64,000 nt of DNA, from contig JACPOK010000014.1 of assembly GCA_016191525.1 (NCBI GenBank), positions 496,001-560,000 on the forward strand. The letters are read 5' to 3'. Positions 11,533-21,759 of this stretch are shown piece by piece. Under the pieces are notes generated by a model. That model made no database searches. It was given only the letters and a program-made list of their open reading frames with translations, and had not been told where the DNA came from. Position numbers and translations under genes: made by a program. The stretch comes from Burkholderiales bacterium (GTDB taxonomy: Bacteria > Pseudomonadota > Gammaproteobacteria > Burkholderiales > Burkholderiaceae_C). The stretch's first letter is position 1. Each line of letters begins with the position of its first letter.

Positions 11533-11593
11533 CTGAAGGCAGTGGTCCGCGCTTTCGAGTCCGCCGGCGGTGCCGGCAGGCTTTGCTTTTTGT

Positions 11594-11678
11594 TGGTGCC
11601 GTCGGCGAGACTCGAACTCGCACAGCTTTCGCCACTACCCCCTCAAGATAGCGTGTCTACCAATTTCACCACGACGGC
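11594..11678 (-). tRNA. tRNA-Leu (anticodon GAG)
   Basis: An 85-base cloverleaf on the minus strand, including an encoded CCA (complement of 11594-11596). The 7-bp acceptor stem pairs GCCGTCG with CGACGGC. The anticodon stem pairs CTATC with GGTAG around the loop TTGAGGG, giving anticodon GAG, which reads Leu codons CUC and CUU. A long variable arm (GTGGCGAAAGCTGT) marks it as a class II tRNA, and the T-arm has GAGTTCGAGTCTC. The position between secG and nuoA is conserved in Burkholderiales as far as I recall. Confidence 0.95.
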
Positions 11679-11792
11679 GGTTTTTTCTGCCCGGATGGCA
11701 TGAGGAAACCTTGCGGTTTTTGGCTCTCCAGACAGCCTAGGAGTTTACCCTGAAACCAGGGCAGCTCTTCCAGTGAAACGCCCCCCTCGCGA

Positions 11793-12212
11793 TTACTTCG
11801 TGGGAATCTGGGCCGCGCCCGATGCGGGGATGGCAGGCGCTGCCGGGGCGGTGCTGGCTGCAGGGGCCGCGGGAGCCGTGGTTCCGGGGATGGCCGCGGC
11901 GCCGGAGGCGGCGGGCGCCATGGCGGGTGCGGCGGCGCCGGCACGCTCGAGCACCGAGCCGGAATCGGCCGGGCGCAGGTTGCCGAAGTAAGCCAGCGCC
12001 AGCGTGCAGACGAAGAACACGCCCGCCAGCACAGCCGTCGTGCGCGACAGGAAGTTGGCGCTGCCGCTGGCGCCAAACAGGCTGCCCGAGCCGCCGCTGC
12101 CGAAAGCCGCGCCCATGTCGGCGCCCTTGCCGTGCTGGATGAGGATGAGGCCGATCATGCCCAGCGCCGACAGCATCTGCACGGCCAGGATGATGGTGAG
12201 GAAAATGTTCAT
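11793..12212 (-). CDS. secG: Preprotein translocase subunit SecG
   Basis: SecG (139 residues) is the small membrane partner of SecYE that helps the translocation motor. Helix 1 (about 4-26) is followed by the family loop LIQHGKGADMGAAFGSGGSG and SLFGASGSANFLSRTTAVLA, then helix 2 (about 58-76). A long Ala/Pro-rich cytoplasmic tail of about 55 residues follows; such tails are common in betaproteobacteria but absent from the 110-residue E. coli protein. An AGGAG ribosome site sits 8 bases before the ATG. It lies between tpiA and tRNA-Leu. Confidence 0.95.
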   Translation of the reverse strand: MNIFLTIILAVQMLSALGMIGLILIQHGKGADMGAAFGSGGSGSLFGASGSANFLSRTTAVLAGVFFVCTLALAYFGNLRPADSGSVLERAGAAAPAMAPAASGAAAIPGTTAPAAPAASTAPAAPAIPASGAAQIPTK

Positions 12213-12249
12213 TGATTACTCCTGAATTTGTAGCGCCATACGCAGGCCC

Positions 12250-12996
12250 CTAGCGGGCTGCTGCGATGATCGTGAGGAAATCGGCGGCCTTCAGCGAAGC
12301 CCCGCCGATCAGCCCGCCGTCGATGTCGGGCTGGGCCAGCAGGCTGGCGGCGTTGGCCGCGTTCATGCTGCCGCCGTAGAGGATATGCACGCGTTCGGCG
12401 TGCGGCGTGGCGGCCTTGAGCTGGGCGCGCAGCACCGCGTGCACCTGCTGCGCCTGCTCGGGCGTGGCGGTCTTGCCGGTGCCGATGGCCCAGACGGGTT
12501 CGTAAGCCACGGCGATCTCGCTGATGCAGTGGCCATTGGTGTGGATGACGGCCGCGAGCTGGCGCTTCACGACTTCTTCGGTCTTGCCGGCTTCGCGTTC
12601 GGCCAGCGTTTCTCCCACGCAGCAGATCGGCGTGATGCCGTGGGCCAGCGCGGCCTTGGCCTTGTCGGCCACCAGCGCATCGGTTTCGCCATGGTATTGC
12701 CGGCGCTCCGAGTGGCCGACGATGGCGTAGCGCACGCCGAATTCCTTGAGCATCGCGGCCGACAGCTCGCCGGTATAGGCGCCCTGCTCGTGCGCCGACA
12801 CGTCCTGCGCGCCCAGCTCCAGCGCGGACCCGGCGCGCAGCGCCTGCAGCTGCGCCAGGTACGGCGCGGGCACGCAGACGGCGGCAATGCAGCCGGCCGG
12901 ACCCATGCCGGCGGCCAGCGCGCGCACCAGTGCTTCATTGGCAGCCAGGCTGCCATTCATCTTCCAGTTGCCGGCGATGAGCTTTTTCTTTTCCAT
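12250..12996 (-). CDS. tpiA: Triose-phosphate isomerase
   Basis: TpiA (248 residues) interconverts dihydroxyacetone phosphate and glyceraldehyde 3-phosphate in glycolysis and gluconeogenesis. The N-terminus GNWKMNG holds the catalytic Lys; the electrophile His is in VGHSERR and the catalytic Glu in [13 protein letters not shown], followed by the phosphate-gripping loop and the YGGSM segment. ATG 12996 is two bases after the stop of the upstream oxidoreductase and gives the standard start [11 protein letters not shown]; a TTG nine bases earlier is less likely. Confidence 0.98.
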   Translation of the reverse strand: MEKKKLIAGNWKMNGSLAANEALVRALAAGMGPAGCIAAVCVPAPYLAQLQALRAGSALELGAQDVSAHEQGAYTGELSAAMLKEFGVRYAIVGHSERRQYHGETDALVADKAKAALAHGITPICCVGETLAEREAGKTEEVVKRQLAAVIHTNGHCISEIAVAYEPVWAIGTGKTATPEQAQQVHAVLRAQLKAATPHAERVHILYGGSMNAANAASLLAQPDIDGGLIGGASLKAADFLTIIAAAR

Positions 12997-12998
12997 GG

Positions 12999-13984
12999 CT
13001 ACCAAGTGAGCACGATCTTGCCGATGTGCTGGTTGGATTCCATCAGCTCATGGGCTTTCGCCGCCTCGGCGGCCGGGAAGGTGCTGTGGATCACGGGCTT
13101 CACGGCGCCCTTTTCCAGCAACGGCCAGACCTTTTCCTTCAGCGAGGCGGCGATGGCCGCCTTGAAGGCCACCGGGCGCGGCCGCAGCGTGGAGCCGGTG
13201 ACCAGCAGGCGCCGGCGCAGCACCAGGCCCGCATTGAACTCGGCTTTGGTGCCGCCCTGCACCGCGATGATCACCAGTCGGCCGTCCTCTGCCATGCAGC
13301 CGATTTCGCGCGCCACGTAGCTGCCCGCCACCATGTCCAGGATGACGTTGACGCCGGCGCCGCCGGTGATGGACTTCACCTCTTCGGCGAAATCCTTCGT
13401 CTTGTAATTGATGGCGTGGTCGGCGCCGAGCTTCACGCAGGCCTCGCACTTGTCGTCGCTGCCGGCCGTGGCAATAACGGTCGCGCCCATGGCTTTGGCC
13501 AGCTGGATGGCGGTGACGCCGATGCCGCTGGTGCCGCCCTGCACCATGAAAGTCTCGCCCGCCTGCAGGCGCCCACGGTCGAACACGTTGCTCCACACGG
13601 TGAAGAAGGTCTCAGGCAGGGAAGCCGCTTCCACGTCGCTGAAGCCCGCGGGCACGGGCAGGCACTGGCCCACCGGCGCCACGCAGAGTTCGGCGTAACC
13701 GCCGCCGGCCACCAGCGCGCAGACACGATCGCCCGCCTTGATGCCCGCGGCCTTCATGGCCTGCTCGTCGCCGGACACCACCACGCCCGCCACTTCCAGG
13801 CCCGGGATGTCCGAGGCGCCGGGCGGAACGGGGTAGTTTCCGGTGCGCTGCAGCACGTCGGGCCGGTTGATGCCGCTGGCCGCGACGCGGATCAGCAGCT
13901 CGCCGGCGCCGGCCACGGGATCGGGCCGCTCGCCGAGCCGCAAGACCTCAGGCAGCCCGTAGCTGCTGATTTCAACGGCTTTCA

Positions 13985-13985
<1 letters not shown>
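12999..13985 (-). CDS. NAD(P)H-quinone oxidoreductase (zinc-free MDR family, Qor/PIG3 type)
   Basis: A 328-residue medium-chain dehydrogenase/reductase of the quinone oxidoreductase group (PIG3/TP53I3-like). The nucleotide-binding motif is [20 protein letters not shown], and the N-terminal GroES-like domain ends in [14 protein letters not shown]. No zinc-ligand cysteines of alcohol dehydrogenases are present. It probably reduces quinones or enals with NADPH. Its ATG shares one base with the pnp stop (TGATG) and tpiA starts two bases after it, so it sits in one unit with pnp, tpiA and secG. Confidence 0.88.
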
Positions 13986-16243
<2,258 letters not shown>

Positions 16244-16300
16244 GTCTTGCTCTCTTTCTTCTCGGTTTTAAGGGCGGAGCGACAGGGCTGGAAACGATGC

Positions 16301-16337
16301 CATTCCAGAAGAAACCCGGCGGGTTGCTTGTGGAATG
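16301..16337 (-). promoter_or_regulatory. Hairpin in the pnp 5' leader
   Basis: In the 183-base rpsO-pnp gap, CATTCCA (16301-16307) pairs with TGGAATG (16331-16337), and inside it AACCC (16313-16317) pairs with GGGTT (16321-16325) around a 3-base loop. The structure lies about 60 bases before the pnp start. E. coli pnp has a leader hairpin cut by RNase III and used for PNPase autoregulation; the same role here is an inference from position. Confidence 0.5.
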
Positions 16338-16372
16338 ACACAGCGCGTTTGCAGTTCTTGCCGTCTCCGAAG

Positions 16373-16409
16373 TGAAAAACGCCTGAGCTAGCGGGCTAAC
16401 TCAGGCGTT
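16373..16409 (-). terminator. Intrinsic terminator/attenuator after rpsO
   Basis: On the minus strand AACGCCTGAG pairs with CTCAGGCGTT (arms at 16400-16409 and 16378-16387), with a TAGC/GCTA inner pairing, and the 3' arm runs into TTTTTC. It lies 17 bases after the rpsO stop and before pnp, the same place as the rpsO terminator of E. coli, so part of the transcripts probably ends here and part reads into pnp. Confidence 0.85.
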
Positions 16410-16426
16410 CTTGCTTTCAAATGTTC

Positions 16427-16693
16427 TTACTTGCGCAGGCCCAGCTTGGCGATCAGCGCGGTGTAACGCTCGGCGTCCTTGTCCTTCAGGTAGGTCAGGA
16501 GGCTCTTGCGGCGGTTCACCATGCGCAGCAGGCCGCGGCGGCCGTGGTGGTCCTTGGCGTGCGTCTTGAAGTGCGGGGTGAGCTCGTTGATGCGTGCCGT
16601 GAGCAGTGCGACTTGCACTTCGGGGCTGCCGGTGTCGGTTGCGCTGCGCGCATTGGCCTTGACGACGTCGGCCTTGATGGAGGAGGCGATCAT
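16427..16693 (-). CDS. rpsO: 30S ribosomal protein S15
   Basis: S15 (88 residues) binds the central domain of 16S rRNA early in 30S assembly. The sequence has the family segments [19 protein letters not shown] and [19 protein letters not shown], and ends in KLGLRK, with normal length. It is the first gene of the rpsO-pnp unit. A TATAAT lies about 80 bases upstream on the minus strand. Confidence 0.98.
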   Translation of the reverse strand: MIASSIKADVVKANARSATDTGSPEVQVALLTARINELTPHFKTHAKDHHGRRGLLRMVNRRKSLLTYLKDKDAERYTALIAKLGLRK

Positions 16694-16772
16694 TGTGTTT
16701 CCTGGTGGGTTGCAACTTGCGCTGGGACTGGAGGGGCCCCAACGTGCGCTCTGCGAAATGCAAAGCCTTGGA

Positions 16773-16801
16773 ATTATAGCCCGAAAGGCGTTTTCAGGCC
16801 T
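16773..16801 (-). promoter_or_regulatory. Candidate sigma-70 promoter of rpsO
   Basis: A perfect TATAAT -10 box on the minus strand (complement of 16773-16778) lies 79 bases before the rpsO start. No good -35 hexamer sits at 16-18 bases (GGCCTG is nearest). The region overlaps the last bases of the upstream aminotransferase gene. The call rests on the -10 box and position. Confidence 0.5.
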
Positions 16802-17972
16802 TCTGGCGGTCCAGCCAGGCCCTCAGCCGCTCCACTCCCAGCGCCAGCCGGGCCGGGTCCTTGGAGGCAAAGCACCAGCGCAGCCAGCCCTGGGCCTCGG
16901 GCGCAAAGGCATTGCCGGGGGCCAGGCCGATGCCGGCCTCGGCCACCAGCCGCTTGGCCAGGGCCAGGGCATCGTCGAAGCCGTGAAGCCTGAAAAAGGC
17001 GTACATCCCGCCCCGGGCCGCCTCCACCTGCACCCCGGGCACGGCCTGCAGCAGCGGCACCAGCGTGTCACGGCAGAGCTTGAGGTGTGCCACCACCCGG
17101 GGCGTCACCTCATCTGTGCGCTGCAGCGCCACGATGCCGGCGCGCTGGGTGAACACGCTGGCACAGGAGGTATTGAATTCCAGCAGCTTGCCCATGTGGT
17201 GGGTCAGTGCGGGCGGCATCACCAGCCAGCCCAGGCGCCAACCCGTCATGAGGAAGCTCTTGGAGAAGCTGTGCACCACCACCAGCCGGTCATCCGGCTC
17301 GGCCAGGTCCAGGAAGCTGGGGGCGCAGCGGTTGGCCGTCGGCTCGTAGTACAGGCGCTCATAGACCTCGTCGGCCAGGATCCAGGTGCCGGTTTCGCGG
17401 CAGTGGTCCAGGATGAGCTGCTGCTCCTCGCGGCCCAGCGTCCAGCCGGTCGGGTTGTTGGGTGCGTTGACGATCAGCAGTTTGGTGGCGGGCGTGATGG
17501 CGGCCAGCAGCGCCTGCACGTCCAGCACCCAGCTGCCGCCCTGCGCCACGAGCGATACGCGCTTGAGCTTCGCGCCCATGATCGCCGGCTGCGCCGTCAG
17601 GTTCGGCCACACCGGCGTGACGGCGACCACCTCGTCGCCCGCGTCCACCAGCGCCTGCACCGCCAGCATCAGCGCGTTGACGCCGCCGGAAGTAATGGCC
17701 AGCCGGTCGCTGCTGATCTCGCCGTGCAGCGAGCTCATGTAGTCGGCCACTGCTTCACGCAGCTCGGGCAGGCCCAGGTTGTGCGAATAGAAGGTCTCGC
17801 CCTTTTGCAGCGAATCGATCGCCGCCTGGCGGATGAATTCGGGCGTGACTTCGTCGCTTTCACCGAACCAGAAGGCCAGCACGTCGCTGCGCCCCATGCC
17901 GGCGTTGGCGACTTCGCGGATCTTCGATTCTTCGAGGTTGACGAGGGTTTGGCGCATCGCCTGGATTGTCAC
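16794..17972 (-). CDS. Pyridoxal-phosphate aminotransferase, class I/II
   Basis: A 392-residue fold-type I aminotransferase. Visible features are [20 protein letters not shown] (cofactor phosphate region), [16 protein letters not shown], the [10 protein letters not shown] aspartate/tyrosine pair, and [15 protein letters not shown] with the Schiff-base Lys, then the substrate-binding Arg near the C-terminus. Amino-acid specificity cannot be read from sequence. The GTG at 17972 overlaps the stop of the upstream binding-protein gene (GTGA), which suggests coupling; an ATG five codons further in (17957) is an alternative start. Confidence 0.88.
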   Translation of the reverse strand: MTIQAMRQTLVNLEESKIREVANAGMGRSDVLAFWFGESDEVTPEFIRQAAIDSLQKGETFYSHNLGLPELREAVADYMSSLHGEISSDRLAITSGGVNALMLAVQALVDAGDEVVAVTPVWPNLTAQPAIMGAKLKRVSLVAQGGSWVLDVQALLAAITPATKLLIVNAPNNPTGWTLGREEQQLILDHCRETGTWILADEVYERLYYEPTANRCAPSFLDLAEPDDRLVVVHSFSKSFLMTGWRLGWLVMPPALTHHMGKLLEFNTSCASVFTQRAGIVALQRTDEVTPRVVAHLKLCRDTLVPLLQAVPGVQVEAARGGMYAFFRLHGFDDALALAKRLVAEAGIGLAPGNAFAPEAQGWLRWCFASKDPARLALGVERLRAWLDRQKA

Positions 17973-19240
17973 GCAGGCCGCGCCATCCTGCAGGTGGTGG
18001 GCATTTCAGCCTGCGCGGCCGGCACGGTCTTGATGACGCGGAAGCCGTAGCCCGAACCCTCCACGTCGAACTTCACGCCGGGCGTGCCCTGCCGGTCCAT
18101 CACGCCCACCACCAGCGGCTGCTGGAACTGATGGTCCGATGCGCGCATGGTGCCCGTCTGGGAGGAAAAAGTGACCGCGGAGCGCTCCAGCTGTGCTGCG
18201 ACTGCTATCGGATCTGTAGCACCCGCCTTTTCCAGCGCCTGCGCCAGCGCCTCGATCATGAGCTGCAGCCGCATGTGCACATAGTCGTCCTCCGGGCGCG
18301 GGTAGCGCTGGCGGAAGGCCTTGTAGAAGGCTTCGCTCTGCGGCGTGGCGACGTTGGGCAGCCAGTCGGCCACCGCGATCACGCGGCCCAAGCCGGCCTC
18401 GCCGATCGCGGCCGGCGCGCCCAGCGCGTTGCCGTAGAAGGTGTAGAACTTGCCGTCGAAGCCCACCTCGCGCGCGGCCTTCACCAGCAGCGTGAGGTCG
18501 TTGCTGAAGTTGCCGGTGATCACCGCGTCGGCGCCGCTGGCCTTGATCTTGGTGGCGTAGGGCGCGAAGTCCTTGATGCGCATCAGAGGGTGCAGCTCGT
18601 CGCCCACGATGCGCACGTCGGGCCGCTGCGCGGCCAGCTGCCTGCGCGCCTCGCGCAGCACGGCATGGCCGAAGCTGTAGTCCTGGCCCAGCAGGTAGGC
18701 AGACTTCACGCCCGTGTCAGCCTGCAGCACCGACATCAGCGCGGCCATGCGCATGTCGGCATGGGCATCGAAGCGGAAGTGCCAGAAGCTGCACTTCTCG
18801 TTGGTGAGGATGGGGTCCACCGCCGAATAGTTCAGGAACAGCACGCGCTGCGCCGGCTCGCGCTCGTTGTGCTTGTTGATGGCCTCGATCAGCGCGGCGG
18901 CGACGGCGGACGAGTTGCCCTGCAGGATGATGCGTGCGCCGTCGTCGATGGCCGAGCGCAGCGCCGCCAGCGCTTCCTCGATCTGGCCCTTGCTGTCGTA
19001 GCGCACCAGCTGCAGCGGCCGACGGCCCTGCGCCAGCTTCACGCCGCCGCGCTCGTTGACGCGCTCCACCGCCCACACCAGGTTGCGGAACACCGACTCG
19101 CCGCCGTTGGCGTTGCCGCCGGAAAAGCCCTCGATCATCGCCAGCTTGACGGGGGCGGCGCCGGGCTGGGCCAGCGCGAGGGCGGGAAGAAATAAAGCTG
19201 CTCCCAGCGATTTCAAGAGGTGGCGGCGCGGATTTTTCAT
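17969..19240 (-). CDS. Periplasmic substrate-binding protein of the branched-chain amino-acid (Peripla_BP_6) type
   Basis: A 423-residue type I periplasmic binding protein like those of LivJ-type ABC importers. The N-terminus MKNPRRHLLKSLGAALFLPALALA looks like a signal peptide with a twin-arginine-like NPRRHLLK. The mature part begins VKLAMIEGFSGGNANGGESV and includes YDSKGQIEEALAALRSAIDDGA, typical of the family. The frame is open upstream to 19591, but ATG 19240 has an AGGG ribosome site and the signal peptide. No permease or ATPase gene adjoins it; its partner is the overlapping aminotransferase. Confidence 0.85.
   Translation of the reverse strand: MKNPRRHLLKSLGAALFLPALALAQPGAAPVKLAMIEGFSGGNANGGESVFRNLVWAVERVNERGGVKLAQGRRPLQLVRYDSKGQIEEALAALRSAIDDGARIILQGNSSAVAAALIEAINKHNEREPAQRVLFLNYSAVDPILTNEKCSFWHFRFDAHADMRMAALMSVLQADTGVKSAYLLGQDYSFGHAVLREARRQLAAQRPDVRIVGDELHPLMRIKDFAPYATKIKASGADAVITGNFSNDLTLLVKAAREVGFDGKFYTFYGNALGAPAAIGEAGLGRVIAVADWLPNVATPQSEAFYKAFRQRYPRPEDDYVHMRLQLMIEALAQALEKAGATDPIAVAAQLERSAVTFSSQTGTMRASDHQFQQPLVVGVMDRQGTPGVKFDVEGSGYGFRVIKTVPAAQAEMPTTCRMARPA
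18204..18220. repeat. Dispersed 17-base palindrome, copy in binding-protein gene
   Basis: GCTATCGGATCTGTAGC: GCTAT and GTAGC arms with a seven-base middle, inside the coding sequence of the periplasmic binding protein on the minus strand. Confidence 0.6.
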
Positions 19241-19340
19241 TGATTGTTTTCCCTTGAAAAAGGTGCCGCTGGGCACAGATGGTGTGCATGCGGCGCTCGT
19301 GTTGAAAGCCGCGCAGTTTACTTGTCCAAAGGAGCCCACC

Positions 19341-19721
19341 ATGTTTTTCGCACCCGTTGTCCGCAGCCGCGCTGCCGCCCCCTCCTTCCGTTCGTTTGAC
19401 CGCAGCTTCGAGCGCTTCGTCAACGAAGCCTTCTTCACGCCGGGCGCCGCCGGCTTCAAGGTCGAACAGGACGACAAGGCCTGGACCGTCACGCTGGACG
19501 TGCCCGGCATCGCCCGTGAAGACCTGGCCATCAACATCGAAGGCGCCATCGTGCGCATCGAGACCAGGGCCGAAGCCAAGCGCCAGTACAAGGCCGCCTA
19601 CGAGCTGCCCCAGGACATCGACGCCGCCAACACCAGCGCCAGGCTGGAAAACGGCGTGCTGGTGCTGACCCTGGCCAAGCTGGTGCCGGTCAGCAACGTC
19701 AAGAGCATCGAGATCAAATAA
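19341..19721 (+). CDS. Small heat-shock protein, Hsp20/alpha-crystallin family
   Basis: A 126-residue ATP-independent chaperone that holds unfolding proteins. The alpha-crystallin domain covers about residues 35-126: [40 protein letters not shown] and the closing [14 protein letters not shown]. The usual C-terminal IxI tail is seen as IEIK. ATG 19341 has an AAAGGAG ribosome site; the longer open frame upstream is ignored. It is divergent from the binding-protein gene and its stop overlaps the convergent tsaD stop by eight bases. Confidence 0.88.
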   Translation: MFFAPVVRSRAAAPSFRSFDRSFERFVNEAFFTPGAAGFKVEQDDKAWTVTLDVPGIAREDLAINIEGAIVRIETRAEAKRQYKAAYELPQDIDAANTSARLENGVLVLTLAKLVPVSNVKSIEIK

Positions 19722-20754
19722 GCGCCGACAGCTCGGCCAGCGGCCACCGCGGTTTCACGTCGAAGGCGTAAACCCCGGTGGCCGCCTGCATTCCGGATTG
19801 CAGGCGCATCGCGGCGGCCATGGCGATCATGGCGCCGTTGTCGGTGCACAGGTGCAACTCGGGGTAGTGCACGCGCACGCGGCGCTTCGCACACTCGGCA
19901 TCGAGCTGTTCGCGCAGCAGCCGGTTGGCGCCCACGCCGCCCGCCACCACCACGCGCTGCAGGCCGGTGGCGTCCAGCGCGGCCAGCGTTTTCTTCACCA
20001 GCACTTCCACAATTGCGGCTTCGGTTGAAGCGGCCAGGTCGGCCTTGCGCGCTTCCAGTTCATCGCCCAGCTTCTTGGCCTGCGTGAGCACCGCCGTCTT
20101 CAGCCCGGCAAACGAGAAATCCAGGTCGCCGCTGCGCAGCAGCGGGCGCGGCAGCTTGAACGCCGTGGCGCTGCCCTGCTGCGCCAGTTTCGACAGCGCC
20201 GGCCCGCCGGGGTAGCCCAGGCCCATCAGTTTGGCCGACTTGTCAAAGGCCTCGCCGGCGGCGTCGTCTATCGTTTCACCGAGCAATTCATACCGGCCCA
20301 CCCCCTCCACCCGCATCAGTTGCGTGTGGCCGCCGGACACCAGCAGCGCGACAAAGGGAAATTGCGGCGGGTCGGCGCTGAGGAAGGGCGACAGCAAATG
20401 GCCTTCCAGGTGGTGCACGCCCAGCACCGGCTTGCGCAGGGCCGCGCCCAGGGCGCAGGCAACGCCGGCGCCCACCAGCAGCGCGCCCGCCAGCCCCGGG
20501 CCGCGGGTGTAGGCCACCACGTCAACTTCATCCAGCCCGCGCCCGCTGTCCTGCAGCACTTTTTCGGTCAGCGGCAGCACGCGGCGGATATGATCGCGGC
20601 TCGCGAGTTCGGGCACCACGCCCCCGTAGGCCTGGTGCATGTCGATCTGGCTGTGAAGGGCGTGCGCGAGCAGCACAGGCGCCTGGGCGCCATGCACCTG
20701 CACCACGGCAACACCCGTTTCATCGCATGACGATTCAATTCCCAGCACCAGCAT
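19714..20754 (-). CDS. tsaD: tRNA N6-adenosine threonylcarbamoyltransferase
   Basis: TsaD (346 residues) transfers the threonylcarbamoyl group to A37 of ANN-decoding tRNAs together with TsaB and TsaE. The ASKHA fold is shown by [17 protein letters not shown], the metal-binding His 115 and His 119 in [17 protein letters not shown] and [13 protein letters not shown]. Length is standard. It is convergent with hsp20 (eight shared bases) and divergent from the ANTAR gene. Confidence 0.98.
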   Translation of the reverse strand: MLVLGIESSCDETGVAVVQVHGAQAPVLLAHALHSQIDMHQAYGGVVPELASRDHIRRVLPLTEKVLQDSGRGLDEVDVVAYTRGPGLAGALLVGAGVACALGAALRKPVLGVHHLEGHLLSPFLSADPPQFPFVALLVSGGHTQLMRVEGVGRYELLGETIDDAAGEAFDKSAKLMGLGYPGGPALSKLAQQGSATAFKLPRPLLRSGDLDFSFAGLKTAVLTQAKKLGDELEARKADLAASTEAAIVEVLVKKTLAALDATGLQRVVVAGGVGANRLLREQLDAECAKRRVRVHYPELHLCTDNGAMIAMAAAMRLQSGMQAATGVYAFDVKPRWPLAELSALI

Positions 20755-20831
20755 CCGGCGAGTTTAGGTGAACCCCTCTTTCCCCCGCGCCGCCGGGGCC
20801 TGGCTGGCCCGAATCTTGCGCCATCTGGCTC

Positions 20832-21458
20832 ATGACTGAGCCATTGCGAATCGTGGTCGTGGCGCCCGACCTGGTGGTCAGCGATCTCACCGACGACCAT
20901 GCCCTGGAACAGGCCGAGCGTTCCCGCAGCCTGCGCATCGGCCTGCTTGAAAACGGCTTCAACCTCATCGCCAGCCTGCCCGCGGACGTGTTCCTTGCCG
21001 AGCGCATTGCCCAGCTGCAACCCGACCTGATCATCGTGGACGCGGAAAGCGCGGCACGCGACGCGCTGGAGCACGTCGTGATGGCCACCCGCGATGAGCG
21101 GCGGCCCATAGTGATGTTCACCAACGACAACGACACCAGCCACGTGAAGGCGGCGGTGGCAGCGGGCGTGTCGGCCTACATCGTGGCCGGGCTGGCGCCC
21201 GAACGCATCCGCCCCATTCTCGACGTGGCCATGGCGCGGTTCCAGCATGAGGAAGAACTGCGCCGCGAACTTGCCGACGCACGCTCCGAGCTCAGCCAGC
21301 GCAAGGTGATCGACCGCGCCAAGGGGCTTCTGATGCAGCGCCAGGGCCTGAGTGAGCAGCAGGCCTTCGAGAAGCTGCGCAAGGCGGCGATGGACCGGGG
21401 CCTGAAACTCGCCGAAGTGGCGCAGCGCATCCTCGACGCAGCCGACCTGCTGGGCTGA
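20832..21458 (+). CDS. ANTAR-domain response regulator, NasT-like transcription antiterminator
   Basis: A 208-residue receiver plus ANTAR RNA-binding protein. The ANTAR domain (about 148-205) is textbook: RKVIDRAKGLLMQRQGLSEQ, then AFEKLRKAAMDRGLKLAEVA. The receiver has the phospho-acceptor position Asp 70 (LIIVD) but is unusual: about 22 extra residues (13-34) follow the first strand, the N-terminal acidic pair is reduced to APD, and the conserved Lys near 119 is replaced (YIVAGL). In nitrate systems NasT is held by the nitrate sensor NasS; no separate nasS is adjacent. Its likely target is the leader at 21614-21725 just downstream. Confidence 0.9.
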   Translation: MTEPLRIVVVAPDLVVSDLTDDHALEQAERSRSLRIGLLENGFNLIASLPADVFLAERIAQLQPDLIIVDAESAARDALEHVVMATRDERRPIVMFTNDNDTSHVKAAVAAGVSAYIVAGLAPERIRPILDVAMARFQHEEELRRELADARSELSQRKVIDRAKGLLMQRQGLSEQQAFEKLRKAAMDRGLKLAEVAQRILDAADLLG

Positions 21459-21460
21459 AG

Positions 21461-21497
21461 TGCATGCCGTTGGTGCGGCGCACAAAAGCGGTGCGCC
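21461..21497 (+). promoter_or_regulatory. Two NtrC-like enhancer sites upstream of nrtA
   Basis: The better site has GGCGCAC (21477-21483) and GTGCGCC (21491-21497), a perfect 7-bp inverted repeat with a 7-base spacer; its core GCAC-N7-GTGC equals the NtrC core TGCACC-N5-GGTGCA. The second, GCAT-N7-GTGC (21462-21476), lies next to it with one mismatch. Both begin just after the ANTAR stop, about 95-125 bases upstream of the sigma-54 promoter, a normal enhancer distance. The rest of 21498-21586 holds only a copy of the dispersed palindrome (21550-21570). Confidence 0.65.
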
Positions 21498-21549
21498 AGC
21501 GCAGCTTCCGGGAAGAAAACCGGTGTAGCGAGCGCCAGTCATGCACAGG

Positions 21550-21570
21550 GCGCTATTAAAAGTATAGCGC
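21550..21570. repeat. Dispersed palindrome, intergenic copy upstream of nrtA
   Basis: GCGCTAT and ATAGCGC, perfect 7-base arms around TAAAAGT, located between the NtrC-like sites and the sigma-54 promoter. It is the most symmetric copy in the window. Confidence 0.65.
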
Positions 21571-21586
21571 GCTCCCGCCATGGAGC

Positions 21587-21603
21587 CTGGCACGGCACTT
21601 GCT
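21587..21603 (+). promoter_or_regulatory. Sigma-54 promoter of the nitrate transport operon
   Basis: CTGGCACGGCACTTGCT matches the sigma-54 consensus YTGGCACGRNNNTTGCW at every defined position. The -24 GG is 21589-21590 and the -12 GC is 21601-21602, predicting transcription from about 21614, immediately before the leader hairpins. The match to consensus is read directly; activity is inferred. Confidence 0.85.
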
Positions 21604-21613
21604 CATACCTTTC

Positions 21614-21679
21614 GTATAAACCAATGACGGTTTGTTGGCCACCCGCTTCAACGGCGAAGTTGTGGTGGCCACACGGACG
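21614..21679 (+). promoter_or_regulatory. ANTAR-type RNA target: two hexaloop hairpins in the nrtA leader
   Basis: Hairpin 1: AAACC (21618-21622), loop AATGAC, GGTTT (21629-21633). Hairpin 2: CTTC (21646-21649), loop AACGGC, GAAG (21656-21659), enclosed by a perfect outer stem TGGCCACC (21636-21643) with GGTGGCCA (21664-21671). Both loops have six bases with A at 1 and G at 4, the published hallmark of RNAs bound by ANTAR proteins. A further pairing, GGTGG (21664-21668) with CCACC (21689-21693), would trap the terminator's 5' arm and competes with the outer stem. Confidence 0.75.
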
Positions 21680-21725
21680 AAGGCGTCCCCACCAACACTC
21701 TGTGTTGCGTGCGGACGCCTTTTTT
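21680..21725 (+). terminator. Intrinsic terminator in the nrtA leader (attenuator)
   Basis: AAGGCGTCC (21680-21688) pairs with GGACGCCTT (21713-21721), and the 3' arm runs into six T residues (21720-21725). It lies 35 bases before the nrtA ATG and downstream of the two ANTAR-type hairpins, so nrtA would be transcribed only when this terminator is overridden. An alternative GGACG/CGTCC hairpin (21675-21679 with 21684-21688) uses the same 5' arm. Confidence 0.85.
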
Positions 21726-21759
21726 GTTGCCTTTTTCGTTGCCTGGAGATGTGCCTGTG

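Noticed and set aside
11563-11577. GCCGGC/GCCGGC hairpin between tRNA-Leu and nuoA as a terminator
   Set aside because: The stem is short and has no T-run on either strand, so termination is not supported.
19241-19340. Possible sigma-32 heat-shock promoter before hsp20 (CTTGAAAA near 19254)
   Set aside because: The -35-like word lacks a CCCCAT-type -10 box at the right distance.
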